Positions 1-10,935 of a DNA stretch of 64,000 nucleotides are shown piece by piece. The notes under the pieces were generated by a model that was given only the letters and a program-made list of their open reading frames with translations, did no database searches and was not told where the DNA came from. Source of the DNA: Sphagnum magellanicum (Eukaryota; Streptophyta; Sphagnopsida; Sphagnales; Sphagnaceae); contig CM038923.1 of assembly GCA_021904315.1 (NCBI GenBank), positions 16,436,038-16,500,037 on the forward strand. The letters are read 5' to 3'. The position numbers were made by a program, and so were the translations under genes. The stretch's first letter is position 1. Each line of letters begins with the position of its first letter.

Positions 1-630
1 GATATGAACCAAAATACTGATTTGGTATGAATGCCAATGCATGCTCTGAACTTCATTTTGCATTTACAAACTATAGTTTTTTACAAAATCCACCATAGAA
101 ACTATGCAATCTTGTGGAAATGATTTCATACATGTCTTAAAATGTTTGTCTTGCCATCTAACAACAAAATTATGTCTTACAAAATGTTGTAGCTTAGGTT
201 TAAAATATTGTATGAACTCATCTGATGAGGTTCTTTTGTAGATTAGGGTTAATTTCTTGAGAGGTTTCCTTGTTTTTTATTTAATCTCTTCAAGAGCATA
301 ATGTTTCCATTGTATTAGTTGATCATCTATGCCATCTAGCTCTTTTGAACAAAAAAACAACTTTCACACACCAGGAGTTATGTGATCTTCATATAAACAT
401 TCTTTCTTATACCATTCATCAAACTCACTTTTTAGACAAACAATGGATTCCCACAAAGATGTGCTACCTTTATAAAAGACTTTGAAAGGTGCACATACCT
501 CATGTTCATGGTGAGTACAAACCTTTTCAAAATTGCCTTGTCCACACATGTTGTTCAAACCCAATTTGAGTTCATCCAACACCACATGGTAAATACAACA
601 AATACTTTGATCCTACATTGGTTTCACAAA
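1..630 (-). pseudogene. Decayed TE-like ORF, middle part (family unnamed)
   Basis: Reading down the minus strand, a single frame runs from about 630 to the left edge of the window and is coding-like throughout. It includes a Cys/His-rich stretch (KVCTHHEHEVCAPF), then WESIVCLKSEFDEWY, then RWQDKHF and, near position 1, MHWHSYQISILVHI. In-frame stops lie at 613-615 (TAG), 364-366 (TGA), 277-279 (TAA) and 64-66 (TAA), with no frameshift between them, so this is one gene decayed by point mutation. The ORF continues past the left edge. I cannot name the family; the wording resembles a highly repeated ORF I associate with fern genomes (memory, unverified). It is probably the downstream part of the decayed ORF at 2060-3000. 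Confidence 0.45.
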
Positions 631-904
631 TAAAGGTTTTAAAAGCTCAAATGTTCATTACCCAATGCAAACTCCTACATTAATTGTTTTGAACTTCAAG
701 AAAAATTTAGTCTGCATAAACAATAATAAAAAATTAATGTTTAAGATCAATGGAAATGTATTGAAACACAAGATGGACAGTGGTAGGGGGTACTAATGGA
801 AATTAAATGTAAGAAAACTAGACATTTAAAAAACTCATAAGTACCATGTCTAGTAGTAATTGTAGTCTATTAATGACTGGTTTTGACAACTTAAAAACTT
901 ATGG

Positions 905-1725
905 TAGACTTGAGGTTCACCAAGATGGACTACAAATGGATAGTGGTTGTCCACCCAAATGGATAGTGGTAGGATCAAATGGATAGTGGAAGGACCCCAA
1001 ATGGACAATGGCAAGATTCAAATGGATTGTAGCACGGCCCAAATGGATTGTGGTAGGACCAGTATGAAATATGGCAGTACCCAGGACAGTAGCATGACCC
1101 AAATGGATTATGGCAGGACCATGTATGGATTATGGCAGTACCTAAATGGATAGTAGCAGGACCCAAATGGAATGTGGCAAGACCATGTATAGACTATGGT
1201 AGTACTTAAATGGACAGTAGCAAGACCTAAATGGATTGTGACAGGACATGTATGGATTGTGGTAGTACATAAATGGACAATGGCAGGACCATGTATGGAC
1301 TATGGCAATACCTAAATGGATAGTAGCAGGACCCAAATGGAATGTGGTAGGACCATGTATGGACTATGGCAATACCTAAATGGATAGTAGTAAGACCCAT
1401 ATGGACTGTGGCAGGACATGTATGGAATGTGGCAGTACCTAAATGGACAGTAGTAGGACCCAAATGTATTGTGGCAAGACCATGTATGCACTATGGCAAT
1501 ACCTAAATGGAGAGTAACAAGACCCAAATGGATTGTGGTAGGACCATGTATGGACTATGGTAATATTTAAATGGATAGTAATAAGACCTAAATGGGCTAT
1601 GGCAAGACCATGTATGGACTATGGTAGACCCTAAATGGATAGTAGCAGGACCCAAATGGATTGTGGTAGCCCCCAAATCGACTATGGTAGGATTCGGGTG
1701 GACAATGGCAGGACCTAAATGGAAA
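905..1725. repeat. Minisatellite with ~21-bp monomer and 64-bp higher-order repeat
   Basis: The basic unit is about 21 bp and usually begins AAATGGA, followed by TAGTGGTAGGACC-like sequence. Between about 925 and 1117 the monomers simply follow each other. From 1118 onward three diverged monomers form a 64-bp higher-order unit beginning ACCATGTATGGA. Unit starts are at 1118, 1182, 1246, 1288 (a short 42-bp unit missing one monomer), 1352, 1416, 1479, 1543 and 1607. Because 64 is not a multiple of three, it leaves overlapping open frames on both strands; these are not genes. The surrounding 631-904 and 1726-2059 show no coding potential that I can recognise. Confidence 0.85.
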
Positions 1726-2059
1726 CTAGATGTATGAAAGCCCCAAATTAAGGACTCCTAGTAGTCAACTAATGGTTGTTTCTCACAACTAAAGGAAATA
1801 TGGTGGATAAAGAACCAATCTATGGATTAGAATAAAATAATTATGGAACCATATGGACATTGTTAGTTCAAACCTTAACTAAAATGAAAGATTGTCATCA
1901 TATGCATCTAACATCAAAAGAATTTAAATCCATTCAACTATTGATTATTATGCATTCTAATTACTATGAAAGACTTGCTATTGATAACATATTAACTACT
2001 AAGGAAATTGGTCTAGACAACTAAGCTTTTGTAATTCAAATCTTATTTTAGAAACTTAC

Positions 2060-3000
2060 ACAAAGGCTTTACATTCTAATCCATAAAAACTTCACATTAC
2101 AAAAAAAACAACTTTATAGAAGTGGGCACATAAGACTTCAAGGTAGGAACATTGAAAATTGAATTATACACACAAATTTGGAAATAAAATTTTCCAAGAA
2201 GGTGAGCCTTCATCACCTATGTTTCCATGAAAAAGTGCATAGGTTTTTCATCATACACCATTGGTTCCAATCGTTTACACGTAACATCATTTTTATTCGA
2301 ATTCACTTATGTTTTTGAAGTCCACCATTCTAGTACTACCTTTTTCAATAATTTAGGCAACCCATAAGTCCTTTTTTTTTAACATATTAAGACCAAAGTG
2401 CAAACCCACTATCATCCATCACCTTGCACCTTGAAATAGCAGCAAGAACATTTCTATGATGGATGCTAAAAGCTTTTGCAACATCTCACATTGAAAACGA
2501 ACTATGAATGCTAATAACAACAGTTAAGATTACATGTTTTGTTGCAAATTGAACACTACTGGTAGAGTTTCAATTCTCATTTAGTGCCTTCATCACCCCT
2601 ATAAGAATTTCCTGTTGAGCAATGGCAACCTTTATGGGCAAAATATGATCAAGGAGAAACTCACGAACCTTGGCATGAGAGATGGTTTTGTCTAGCACAA
2701 GCTTTTTATTCTTAAGTCTTAGACAAACCATCAATGTTGACAAGATGAACTTTGTAATATTCATTGCATATTGTCATTGCTCATGCTTTTCCATAACCTG
2801 CTTGGGTAAGGCAAGTGTTTTCTCTACCTCGATTCATTACACTATAACCTATTTATGTTAAACTTGACAACAACATTACCATTCACTTTGGGTTGTTCAA
2901 CTCCTAACAAGGTCTCTGGCAATTTCTCTTAATTGTTCGGCTTTTCCGAGCTTTCAAATGTTACTTCTCTTATCGACATTTTTTGAAAACCCATATCATC
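2060..3000 (-). pseudogene. Decayed TE-like ORF, N-terminal part
   Basis: On the minus strand a possible start (MGFQKMSIREVTFE, near 2995) leads into a stretch open between 2764 and 2570 (KTISHAKVREFLLDH, then IAQQEILIGVMKAL). It continues across stops through SFSM-stop-DVAKAFSIHHRNV and on to METQVMKAHLLGK near 2200. Together these read as one eroded protein whose next recognisable part is the fragment at 1-630. About 1.4 kb of non-coding DNA, containing the minisatellite, lies between the two parts. The DVAxAxxIxxRNV segment suggests a helix-turn-helix-like DNA-binding region, but that is inference. No host function can be assigned. Confidence 0.4.
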
Positions 3001-3679
3001 TTTTAGGTAAATCTATCGAAATCACTAAAAATCTGCACATGACCAAATACAAAATCAAACGCATAGAAAAGCTTGATGTAGACAAAAAAACATAACTAAA
3101 GCATTACAGAGAATACATCACCTTTGGGCTTATAGTTTGAAATCATTGCATAGGTTGCCTAGATGCTTTTTAATGCATTTTACAATTTTGCAAGGTGTTC
3201 GTCATATTGTATCCACCAACCACTGATGTAAACATAAACCTTCATTTCTCAAGGGAAGAACCTTATACATATTGTCTAGTTGTTGAAAACAATTGAACTC
3301 AAACTAGGAGAATATGCAATCATCCACGAATAATTGTTCTTCATAAGGAATTGTAAACAATAACACATCTCCCCATTCTGGACAATCGATACAATACCAT
3401 GGCAAAGGTTTGATAATGAATGCAATTTTGCATTAAACTATTGTCCAAACTTAGTGCAGCAAATGAAAAAAGTGGTGGAAGGTCACATTGACCCTCATAA
3501 AACTCCTCCAAGTTGTCTTCTAACCAAACTAACATGTTTGCTTGGAATAGATGGAATAACAAAAATTGCAAAAAATAACGAAGATGGTTGCCAAAATTGT
3601 AAACAACAAAAATAACCATAGAAAAATGTTCATTGCAAAATTGAGAAAGCCAATAATTTTTCTTGAACACAGTTTGCAA
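3000..3679 (-). pseudogene. Decayed coding remnant, unknown family
   Basis: A 112-codon minus-strand frame (3679 to 3341) contains VWLEDNLEEFYEGQCDLPP and FAMVLYRLSRMGRC. After a frameshift near 3345 it continues as EEQLFVDDCIFS, then NMYKVLPLRNEGLCLHQW, to about 3180, with interrupting stops. The composition is protein-like, unlike the AT-driven shadow ORFs elsewhere. It directly precedes, on the same strand, the ORF beginning near 2995, so both may come from one mobile element or one multi-exon gene. I do not recognise a named domain. Sequences of this wording are, from memory, repeated in fern genomes. Confidence 0.35.
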
Positions 3680-3689
3680 GGTTTAAGTC

Positions 3690-5900
3690 AAAGGTAAAAA
3701 ACAATCCGAGAAATGCAAGATTTGTAAACACAAGTTTGGTAACTCAAAGCTCAACGAACACAAACAACCAACAACATAGAAGAAACAACACTTGATTGTC
3801 GGACCTTCGACACTGCACCAAAGAGATTAGGGTGAAACTTGGTTGTTTGAAAGTTGAAGGCCACGAGAGTTGGAAACCTTGAACTTACCTTTTCTATATC
3901 ATGACACATCTTTAATATGTCATCAAATGGCGGACCCTATAAACCAAAAAGTCTTATTTTTGCAAATGTGATAGGTGGCAAATGTTATGTAATCTATTTA
4001 ACTCCTTGTTAAGAAAACATGTTGTCCCAAATTTTTTATTCTAGTAAATGATGAACTTTATAAATAGTTGGTAATCTTGCATACATTTGATAGATGGATT
4101 ATATAAGTTCTTATGGAAACCTTCATTTTAGCATTACAATAACATCATAATTATAATAGAATTTTTTTTTACACTTCCCACATGTAGATTGTATAATAAA
4201 AGTCCATAACATTCCTTATGGATAATGACTTGGTCATTTGAGTAATTTGAAAAGTCCATCTTGTAATGAAATGATGGGATTTTCTTATCAACTTTTTACA
4301 TTTGATTTTACAAGTAGTCTAAATTAGTTAAATGAGTCCCTTTAAGATTTTACATCAATATCCAAATTCATATAACACTAAACCTAGACTTACCCCCACA
4401 AAAATTGCCCCTATGACGCAGAAAAGTGGACTGTTTAATGTGCAATCACTAGTATGCCAATACCCAAGTTCATAGAAGGGGCAAAGTCTTGTGATAGGAT
4501 AGGCATGACAACAAGGGTTTGTGTTCTATGGTTGTTTTTCTTCAAACCCTAGACACTCAAGATGTTCATCTCTTCTCTCCCAACTTCAAAGCTTGGTTCC
4601 ATCCCCCTATTGTTCACAACATCTTTCCAGGTAAACAACCATAATTGGTTGCATGAGATATGGTCTTCAACATGTCTAAGTGCTTGTGTTGCTCTTCTTT
4701 TCAATGTTTTATACTTCATGTACTTCTTAGGGCTAATGTTGCATAATCCATCAACGTCGTGCTAGCAACTATTGTTTCAACATTAAAATGTCATGCTTGT
4801 GTTGCTCTTTTTCTCCATATGTGATTGTAAATTCTTTGACATACCTTAGAGGGCTTCTATAGAGCCTCATAGATTTCAATGAAAAAGCTTTCTTCTAGTT
4901 TATGTTTCGAACCTTCAGGTGTGTGCATTTTTTGTTCTTGATCAACAATTATGTGTAAAACCCATTGATCCGAATTTTTTTTTTCCACCTTGTGTGATTC
5001 TACCTAATTCTATCTAGTTCTATTTGTCTTCCCAAGTGGGATAAAAAATAACATATTTGGTCCCACCTACTTGTACTATACCCAAGTTCAATAAAAAGTG
5101 TTTGCCTAGGAAATAATTTCTAGGGCTTTTTACAGGGGAACACTATTATTGTTTTGAAATCCTAACTTTAATGCCTAGGCTTTTAGCTTGCGCATTGTAA
5201 TGGGAGTGCTCCAAGTAGATCTTCTTAGCGTTCTTTGCATTGAATCTGCACTGGAACTTAGTCAAGACATGCTCGTTGGTTCAACAAAATGGTTTTGGCC
5301 CAACATTTTGCACAATTTGTTGAGGTTAGTAAAAGGCACAACAATTCTTAACACCTACTAGAGAAGATTATATCAAATATGAACTAATTGTTGCTCTCTA
5401 TTTTGAATTGGCCCAAGTGATTTACTATTAATAGTCTCCCAACTATTTGTAGTCTTAGTTTTAGTTTTATGGGTGGGGTTGGAAATAAATAAATAACTAA
5501 GCTTGGATGTGAGAAATATTTTTGCAGGGTCAAATATTGAGCACCACTGGAGATGCTAAGATATCATTGAATTTCAGACACAATTTTGTTGTGCAATTAT
5601 TAAAACTATACAAGTGGGTTTTTTTACTAAATCATAATTTTTTCTCTTGTGGCACACATTTTTGCAGCTATTATCAGAATCACTTAATGTTATACAAAAC
5701 CTAGAATGGACTTAGACTTGGGAATGCTTTCAATATGTAGTATGATTTGTATGTGGGAGACCATTAGCATTTTGCAATGCTACGTAGGTGGTGGGTGTAA
5801 GCTTTTCACCATTTACAAATTTTTTTGGTCATGTAACTTTCGTGTGTTGTCAAAGTCTAAAGTTGCTTAACAAAATGAATAAGATAAATTTATGAAGTTG
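3690..5900. other. AT-rich sequence, no gene seen
   Basis: No frame on either strand shows a recognisable domain or a convincing spliced structure. Short ORFs at 4562-4765 and 5522-5704 have the compositional look of chance open frames in AT-rich DNA. Confidence 0.5.
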
Positions 5901-5917
5901 CCTTTGTTGTAATGAGT

Positions 5918-8900
5918 CCTAAACCCTAAATCAACCTTTTTTTTTCCTCTTTGGTTTTATGATCTGTCTACAAGATAGTGATGGGTGTGTTGTTGCCTCT
6001 TTTTTTTCTTTTTCTTTTTCTGTAATTAGCATGTTGGGTTACTAACTAATAGATGGAAAAACACCCTATTAGATGTTTGGGAATGCTACTGTAAAAAATA
6101 GATGATAAACATTATGTGCAACAAAAGATTGCTTCAATGTATAAGCATGCCAACATTAGAAATGAGACAAATCGACTTGGTCTTGCTAAGGGCATGGGCC
6201 TAATATTTCAACTCTGTTCACACCCTAAACCTTAAACTCTAAACCATTTTTGACTTTAGTAAAAGATTACACATTTTCCCTTTTGACTTAACATTAATAG
6301 GTCCAATGGCCATATAGTTCATTTCCATGTATGGATTTGAAGGACAAGTGGTGAAGTAGAATTCAATTGATGACAAAAGTTGTACCTTCAAGTAGTTGTT
6401 GCACATCTTGACATTGTTCTAGAAAAGTTAAGAAAAGTATTGGAAAGCTAAAGCCAGAAAGGACTTTGTAGGTATGTGGGCTCCAAGTACTACATAGTCA
6501 ATTGTTCTTAATTACTAGTAGTGGTATTTAAAATGCTAGTTATCGATGACCTGTTAGCAACTTGTGGCTAAAATTGTAGAAACCCTAAAACCCTAAACTG
6601 CTTTGTTGTTGGCTAAAGAATTTGTTGACAAATAAATCTATGTTTGGTAGATTGTTGGTAGTAATTTTTGCACAAGGTAACACAATGGAGGTAGATGATG
6701 TGTGTGTTGGCTTAACCTTGATGTATGGTTATGTAACATAATATGCACCCTCAACAACAATAGAAACTTGGATTAAAACACTTATGGTGAGAATTTTTAT
6801 TCCACATATTGCTTTTTATTGTTTCTCATATGTAGTTGCAATAACGATGTATCTGATCATCATCTTTTCAAAAACTCGTCTATCTACAATTTCGAGAGGA
6901 AATTTTCTTCTTTAGTTTTAGATGTGTAGGTAATATAAGTCAAAAGATAATGAAGAAGAGGCAATTCATTATTGGGTGTTTGCCAAAACATTACAATCAA
7001 GATGCTAACTCCCTTTCCTTATAATTTGATTGTTGCATGCAGAACACAAACATGCTGAATAGACTTTTGAATGTGAGATTTGTAGTAGATAAATAGGCTA
7101 TTATTATTGTTATTAACCTATTAGGTTTGAATCTACCTCATGCATTAAATCTTTTCAATTATTATGTTTTAACGTTTCACTTATTTTGAACCTAAACCCT
7201 AAACCCTTTCATTTTATTTTTTATGGGAAAGATGTTGAGTCAATTATTATCTATGAAATTTTTCTTGGGTGTGATCAAGTTTTAATATGTATTGAGTTAA
7301 ATGTTATTGTGATAAGATCTAAGAGCTAATATACAAAGACTAGATCAAGGCATAGCTTTTGTATAGTTGGACTATATGGCATGGTTTATGAACATAGGTT
7401 GAAAGTATGACCAATGTTGGGGCAGTTCTTGACTTTTATGAAAAACCTCTGGTTCCAATTCTGAAAAATAAATTAAGGTGGTTCTAGTTTCAAGTTTAAT
7501 TCTTTTGAGAAAATTCTAGTTCGGGTTTCGGTTCTAGCTTTAAATCAAACCCAATTTTAGTTTAGTTCTAGGTAACTTAAACCAAAATTGGCAGTTAACT
7601 ATTGGTTAACCTCGGTTAATCTCCAATTCTAGTCCCTTTTTAATTTTAAAAAAAGAATTCAAAAATATCATATCCAATTTTCATAAAACTAGGAATTAGG
7701 TTTGGAACCAAAATTGATGTCATGTGACCTTCAAAGTGCTGTGGAATTCTTCACAAACTCATAGGTATGACATAGGACCATGTCATAATGTCCTTTCATA
7801 CTATACTTTAGAAAATGGATATTGATTTACAAATTTTTTTTTATTCTATGGTATTTTGTTAGGCCAAGCAGTGATCAGAGTTGTAGCTAATGAAGCATGT
7901 TTCCCCTTAAAGAAGGGCTTAAAGAAGTGGGATACTATGTTGGATTACACAATGGCTCTCATGGTTGATGAAGGTGCATAATTTGTCTTAAAAACTTCCA
8001 AATCTTTGGATTATGAGGTATTACACACCAAGGTAAGGAAGGACTCAACATTTGTAAAGATGCCTTGAATGTTGACAAATAATGTTTCGAAAGTTATCTA
8101 TTTTATTTTTGTTTGAAGTTGAATGGAAAAATATTTGTAACACATTTTTATGCCCTCCCATTGTAATTTGCTGTCAAACCGAAATGTTCAAGTTTTGCTT
8201 CTTGAACTCTCAACCCTAAACTAGTAAAATCTAGTTGTGTAGGAATTAGTTGTGAATGCATGCACCACATGGTTTTAGTTGAGCCAAGGTTGACCACATC
8301 AACAAGAGACCGTGTCTCGCAAGTACGATACTTTTGGAAACCATGTCATGGTTGAAATGTGATTGTTTGTTTTAGAGACAGAACTAGTTTGTATTGCTAG
8401 GTCCTGATCTTTCTATGTGTTATGTATTTAGGGTTTAGGGTTTCACATAATTGATCTGGCAAAATGTGAAGTGTGCCTAATTAAATGTTTCATGTTACAA
8501 GTTACAAAATTGGTTTATAAACCACCACCCACTATGAACATTTTTGGTGCTTGGTAGGCTACTCTCAAGGTTTCACTTTGCCTCCTAAATCACTTGGACT
8601 CACCAATTTATTGATGTCAAATTTCATTACATTCCTGATTGCAATTCCATTGACCAAGTACACAATTGAATCCTTTGACCTTTCGCAGGAAGTATGGGGG
8701 GCATAATATCAAGAAATACGGAGTGTATCAAAGTTTCCAGGTTTAGTTAGTTCATGAATGCGATTTTAATAGGAACCCAATAATGGTATTCATGAAAATT
8801 AATGTCAAAATTCAATATTTGTGTGTTCAAAATGTGCTCATTATGTTGGGGTTGAGACTTGGGTAAAGGTGGCAATAAGAATAGACAACAAGTTGGCACA

Positions 8901-9568
8901 AACAACTTAAACCCTAAAACCTTTAACCTTGGGTTTTTTTCCCCCTATGGGATGATGACAATGGAGAAGATGGAAAGAACAAGGTTAACCAGCTTTAGCA
9001 TATGTTGAAGAACCTTGATCAATATGTATATTCAGTAATGGAATATTAGAAGTTGAAGGCTTGCTATATAATGTTAACATTGCTAAGACAATTTCGAACC
9101 CTTTGTAGTACAAGCATTTGCCCTTTCAATTTCATTGGAAACTATGTGCACCTTCACCCCATTGTAGAATGTGGTCAGAACAACTCAATAGGTAACCCAT
9201 TGTTTTAATGATCAAGAGTTGATGAATTAATTGGGTAATCTAACTGTCCATGGAATTTTGATCATCTAGCTTTGATTTTTCATCACTTCATATTTGTTTT
9301 TAGGTGTTGCTACAGGTTTTGATACAATATTTCAAAAAACAAAGAAAAATTTGGTAACGATTGTAACAACAACGGCCAACCAACTCTACTACACAACAAT
9401 TGTAGTAGCTTCAATAAAGAAAACATAGCAACAATTCCAATAACATTCTAGATCCAACAATAACTCTAAGCAACAAAAAAAATAAAATGACAACTTTAAT
9501 TAATAGCACAATAGGAATAATTATTAAACTTATAACCTATACCTTCTAAACCTTAAACCCTATACCTC
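5918..9568. repeat. Scattered plant-telomere-like motifs (CCCTAAA)n
   Basis: Short, imperfect one-to-three-unit CCCTAAA tracts occur at about 5918-5931, 6222-6246, 6579-6599, 7190-7208, 8212-8221, 8427-8443 (opposite orientation, TTTAGGG), 8907-8928 and 9545-9568. No gene is evident between them. A short exon-like open stretch on the plus strand at about 7868-8032, ending at a GTAAGG donor, contains one in-frame stop and matches nothing I know. The motifs could be decayed interstitial telomere repeats, or copies of one dispersed repeat that contains the motif. Confidence 0.5.
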
Positions 9569-9827
9569 TTGGATTTAAAACATTAATATGCCTTAGAAGT
9601 TGAATAGTTAGATTTGTGTAATTGTAAAAAATTGTTGTTTAACTGTCACTTTGCAAACACACATCTACACATAACTCCTATTTAGCTTGTAGCTCTTCTT
9701 AGGTCATTTGTTGTTATTTTTTTTTCTTCTCTCAATTTGTGTGCACATTCTTTAAGTAATCCACTTGCAAGTTGTCTTTGTTGCATATTACATTGTTTAG
9801 ACTTGCTTTACATTTTTATTTACTAAC

Positions 9828-10935
9828 ATGGCAAGTGTTAACAAAAGAAGAAATTATTCGGTTGTTGTCATCAATAATTTGGACTCAACAATTAAAGATG
9901 TAGCTTTTGATTATTTTGTTTTGAATAGATATGGGAATTATGACAAGACCGCTCCTTACAATTATTTCCATGCATATGTGACAGATATTCATGGTGTATG
10001 TACTATTATTGTTACAATTGGAGTTTCCCATATCAATTTTCACAAAGACAAGTTCACAAAAAGGAATCATTTGAGAATTGAGAATTTCACTTTCTAAACA
10101 AGGGCAAAATTTGAAAGGGGAGATCTTGATCTTCCTTTGCGGTTGATAGCTTCAATCAAGCTATTAATTTTGGATAAGCTTGATTACAATTTGCATTTTT
10201 TTCATGTGGACACTATTGCATTTTTCAACAAAAGGATTCACGACAAGTGGGCGATGGCATCAATTATTGTTGTTGTTATATGTTTCCAAGGAGAAGTAGA
10301 TGGTTGTTTTGAGTTCATTTTAGCGGATGGAGATTCCCCGAAAGATGTCCAAACAGTTTGTATTCAAACTTTTTGACATTGTATATCTTGTATTTTGTTT
10401 TCTTTTTCTTTGCCATATAAAATCTTGAATCTCCATGCATTTTGCAACGTGTGCAGATAAGTTTCCAGACCATGTTTCATAAGGAGTTTGATTTTTTGAC
10501 TCAACAATTCCACATTGGAGCTCCCATGTTAATTTTGGTCAAAAACATGTGTGCAACATCAATAGGTGTAGTTCAGTACTAAACAAATCCAACAATGATT
10601 TTTGCATTAGTTGTCAACAAAAACATAATTGTGCGATTGACTGTTGCACAAATTTTACAATAGGTTTGGTGTTCAACATGTCATAACAAAGGTATGGAAA
10701 TAACGTTATTTATAATAAAAAATTGTACTTGTGTGCAAATTTATCATGTAGATCTAAAAATCGATGAAAATTGTAGGTGTTGCTATTAAACTTGTGGTGA
10801 TAAACTAACATTGCACATTTTTTGGTGAAATGTAGGTGGCTGGATATTTGTTTATCCTTAAACCAACATTGCCTTCATTTAAATGGGTTTGTGGAATGTG
10901 TCGTGTGGCTGAAATATCAAAGCAAGATGACGATG
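9828..10935 (+). pseudogene. Decayed RPA-like (OB-fold / zinc) gene
   Basis: A plus-strand frame starts with ATG at 9828 (MASVNKRRNYSVVVINNLDS) and runs, with a single TAA at 10095-10097, into KFERGDLDLPLRLIAS, then FFNKRIHDKWAMASIIVVV, and FILADGDSPKDVQT near 10360. A plausible intron leads to an acceptor at about 10456 and an exon reading FQTMFHKEFDFLTQQFHIG. Near 10880 the sequence CGMCRVAE...DDVFC-stop-NSC resembles a Cx2C...CxxxC zinc ribbon. The order (beta-rich OB-like segments, then a zinc ribbon) is reminiscent of the large subunit of replication protein A, which binds single-stranded DNA. The interrupting stops argue for a pseudogene, perhaps transposon-borne. The family assignment is tentative. 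Confidence 0.35.

Noticed and set aside
222-230. CTGATGAG, the core of a hammerhead ribozyme
   Set aside because: No matching GAAA core or stems I, II and III could be arranged around it; it lies within the decayed coding frame.
917-1527. Overlapping minus-strand ORFs of 60-80 codons rich in His, Pro, Cys and Ser
   Set aside because: They are open because of the 64-bp tandem repeat, whose period rotates the frame; no start context or domain.
7868-8032. Exon-like plus-strand stretch bounded by TTAG and GTAAGG
   Set aside because: Contains an in-frame stop, matches no family I know, and has no partner exons.
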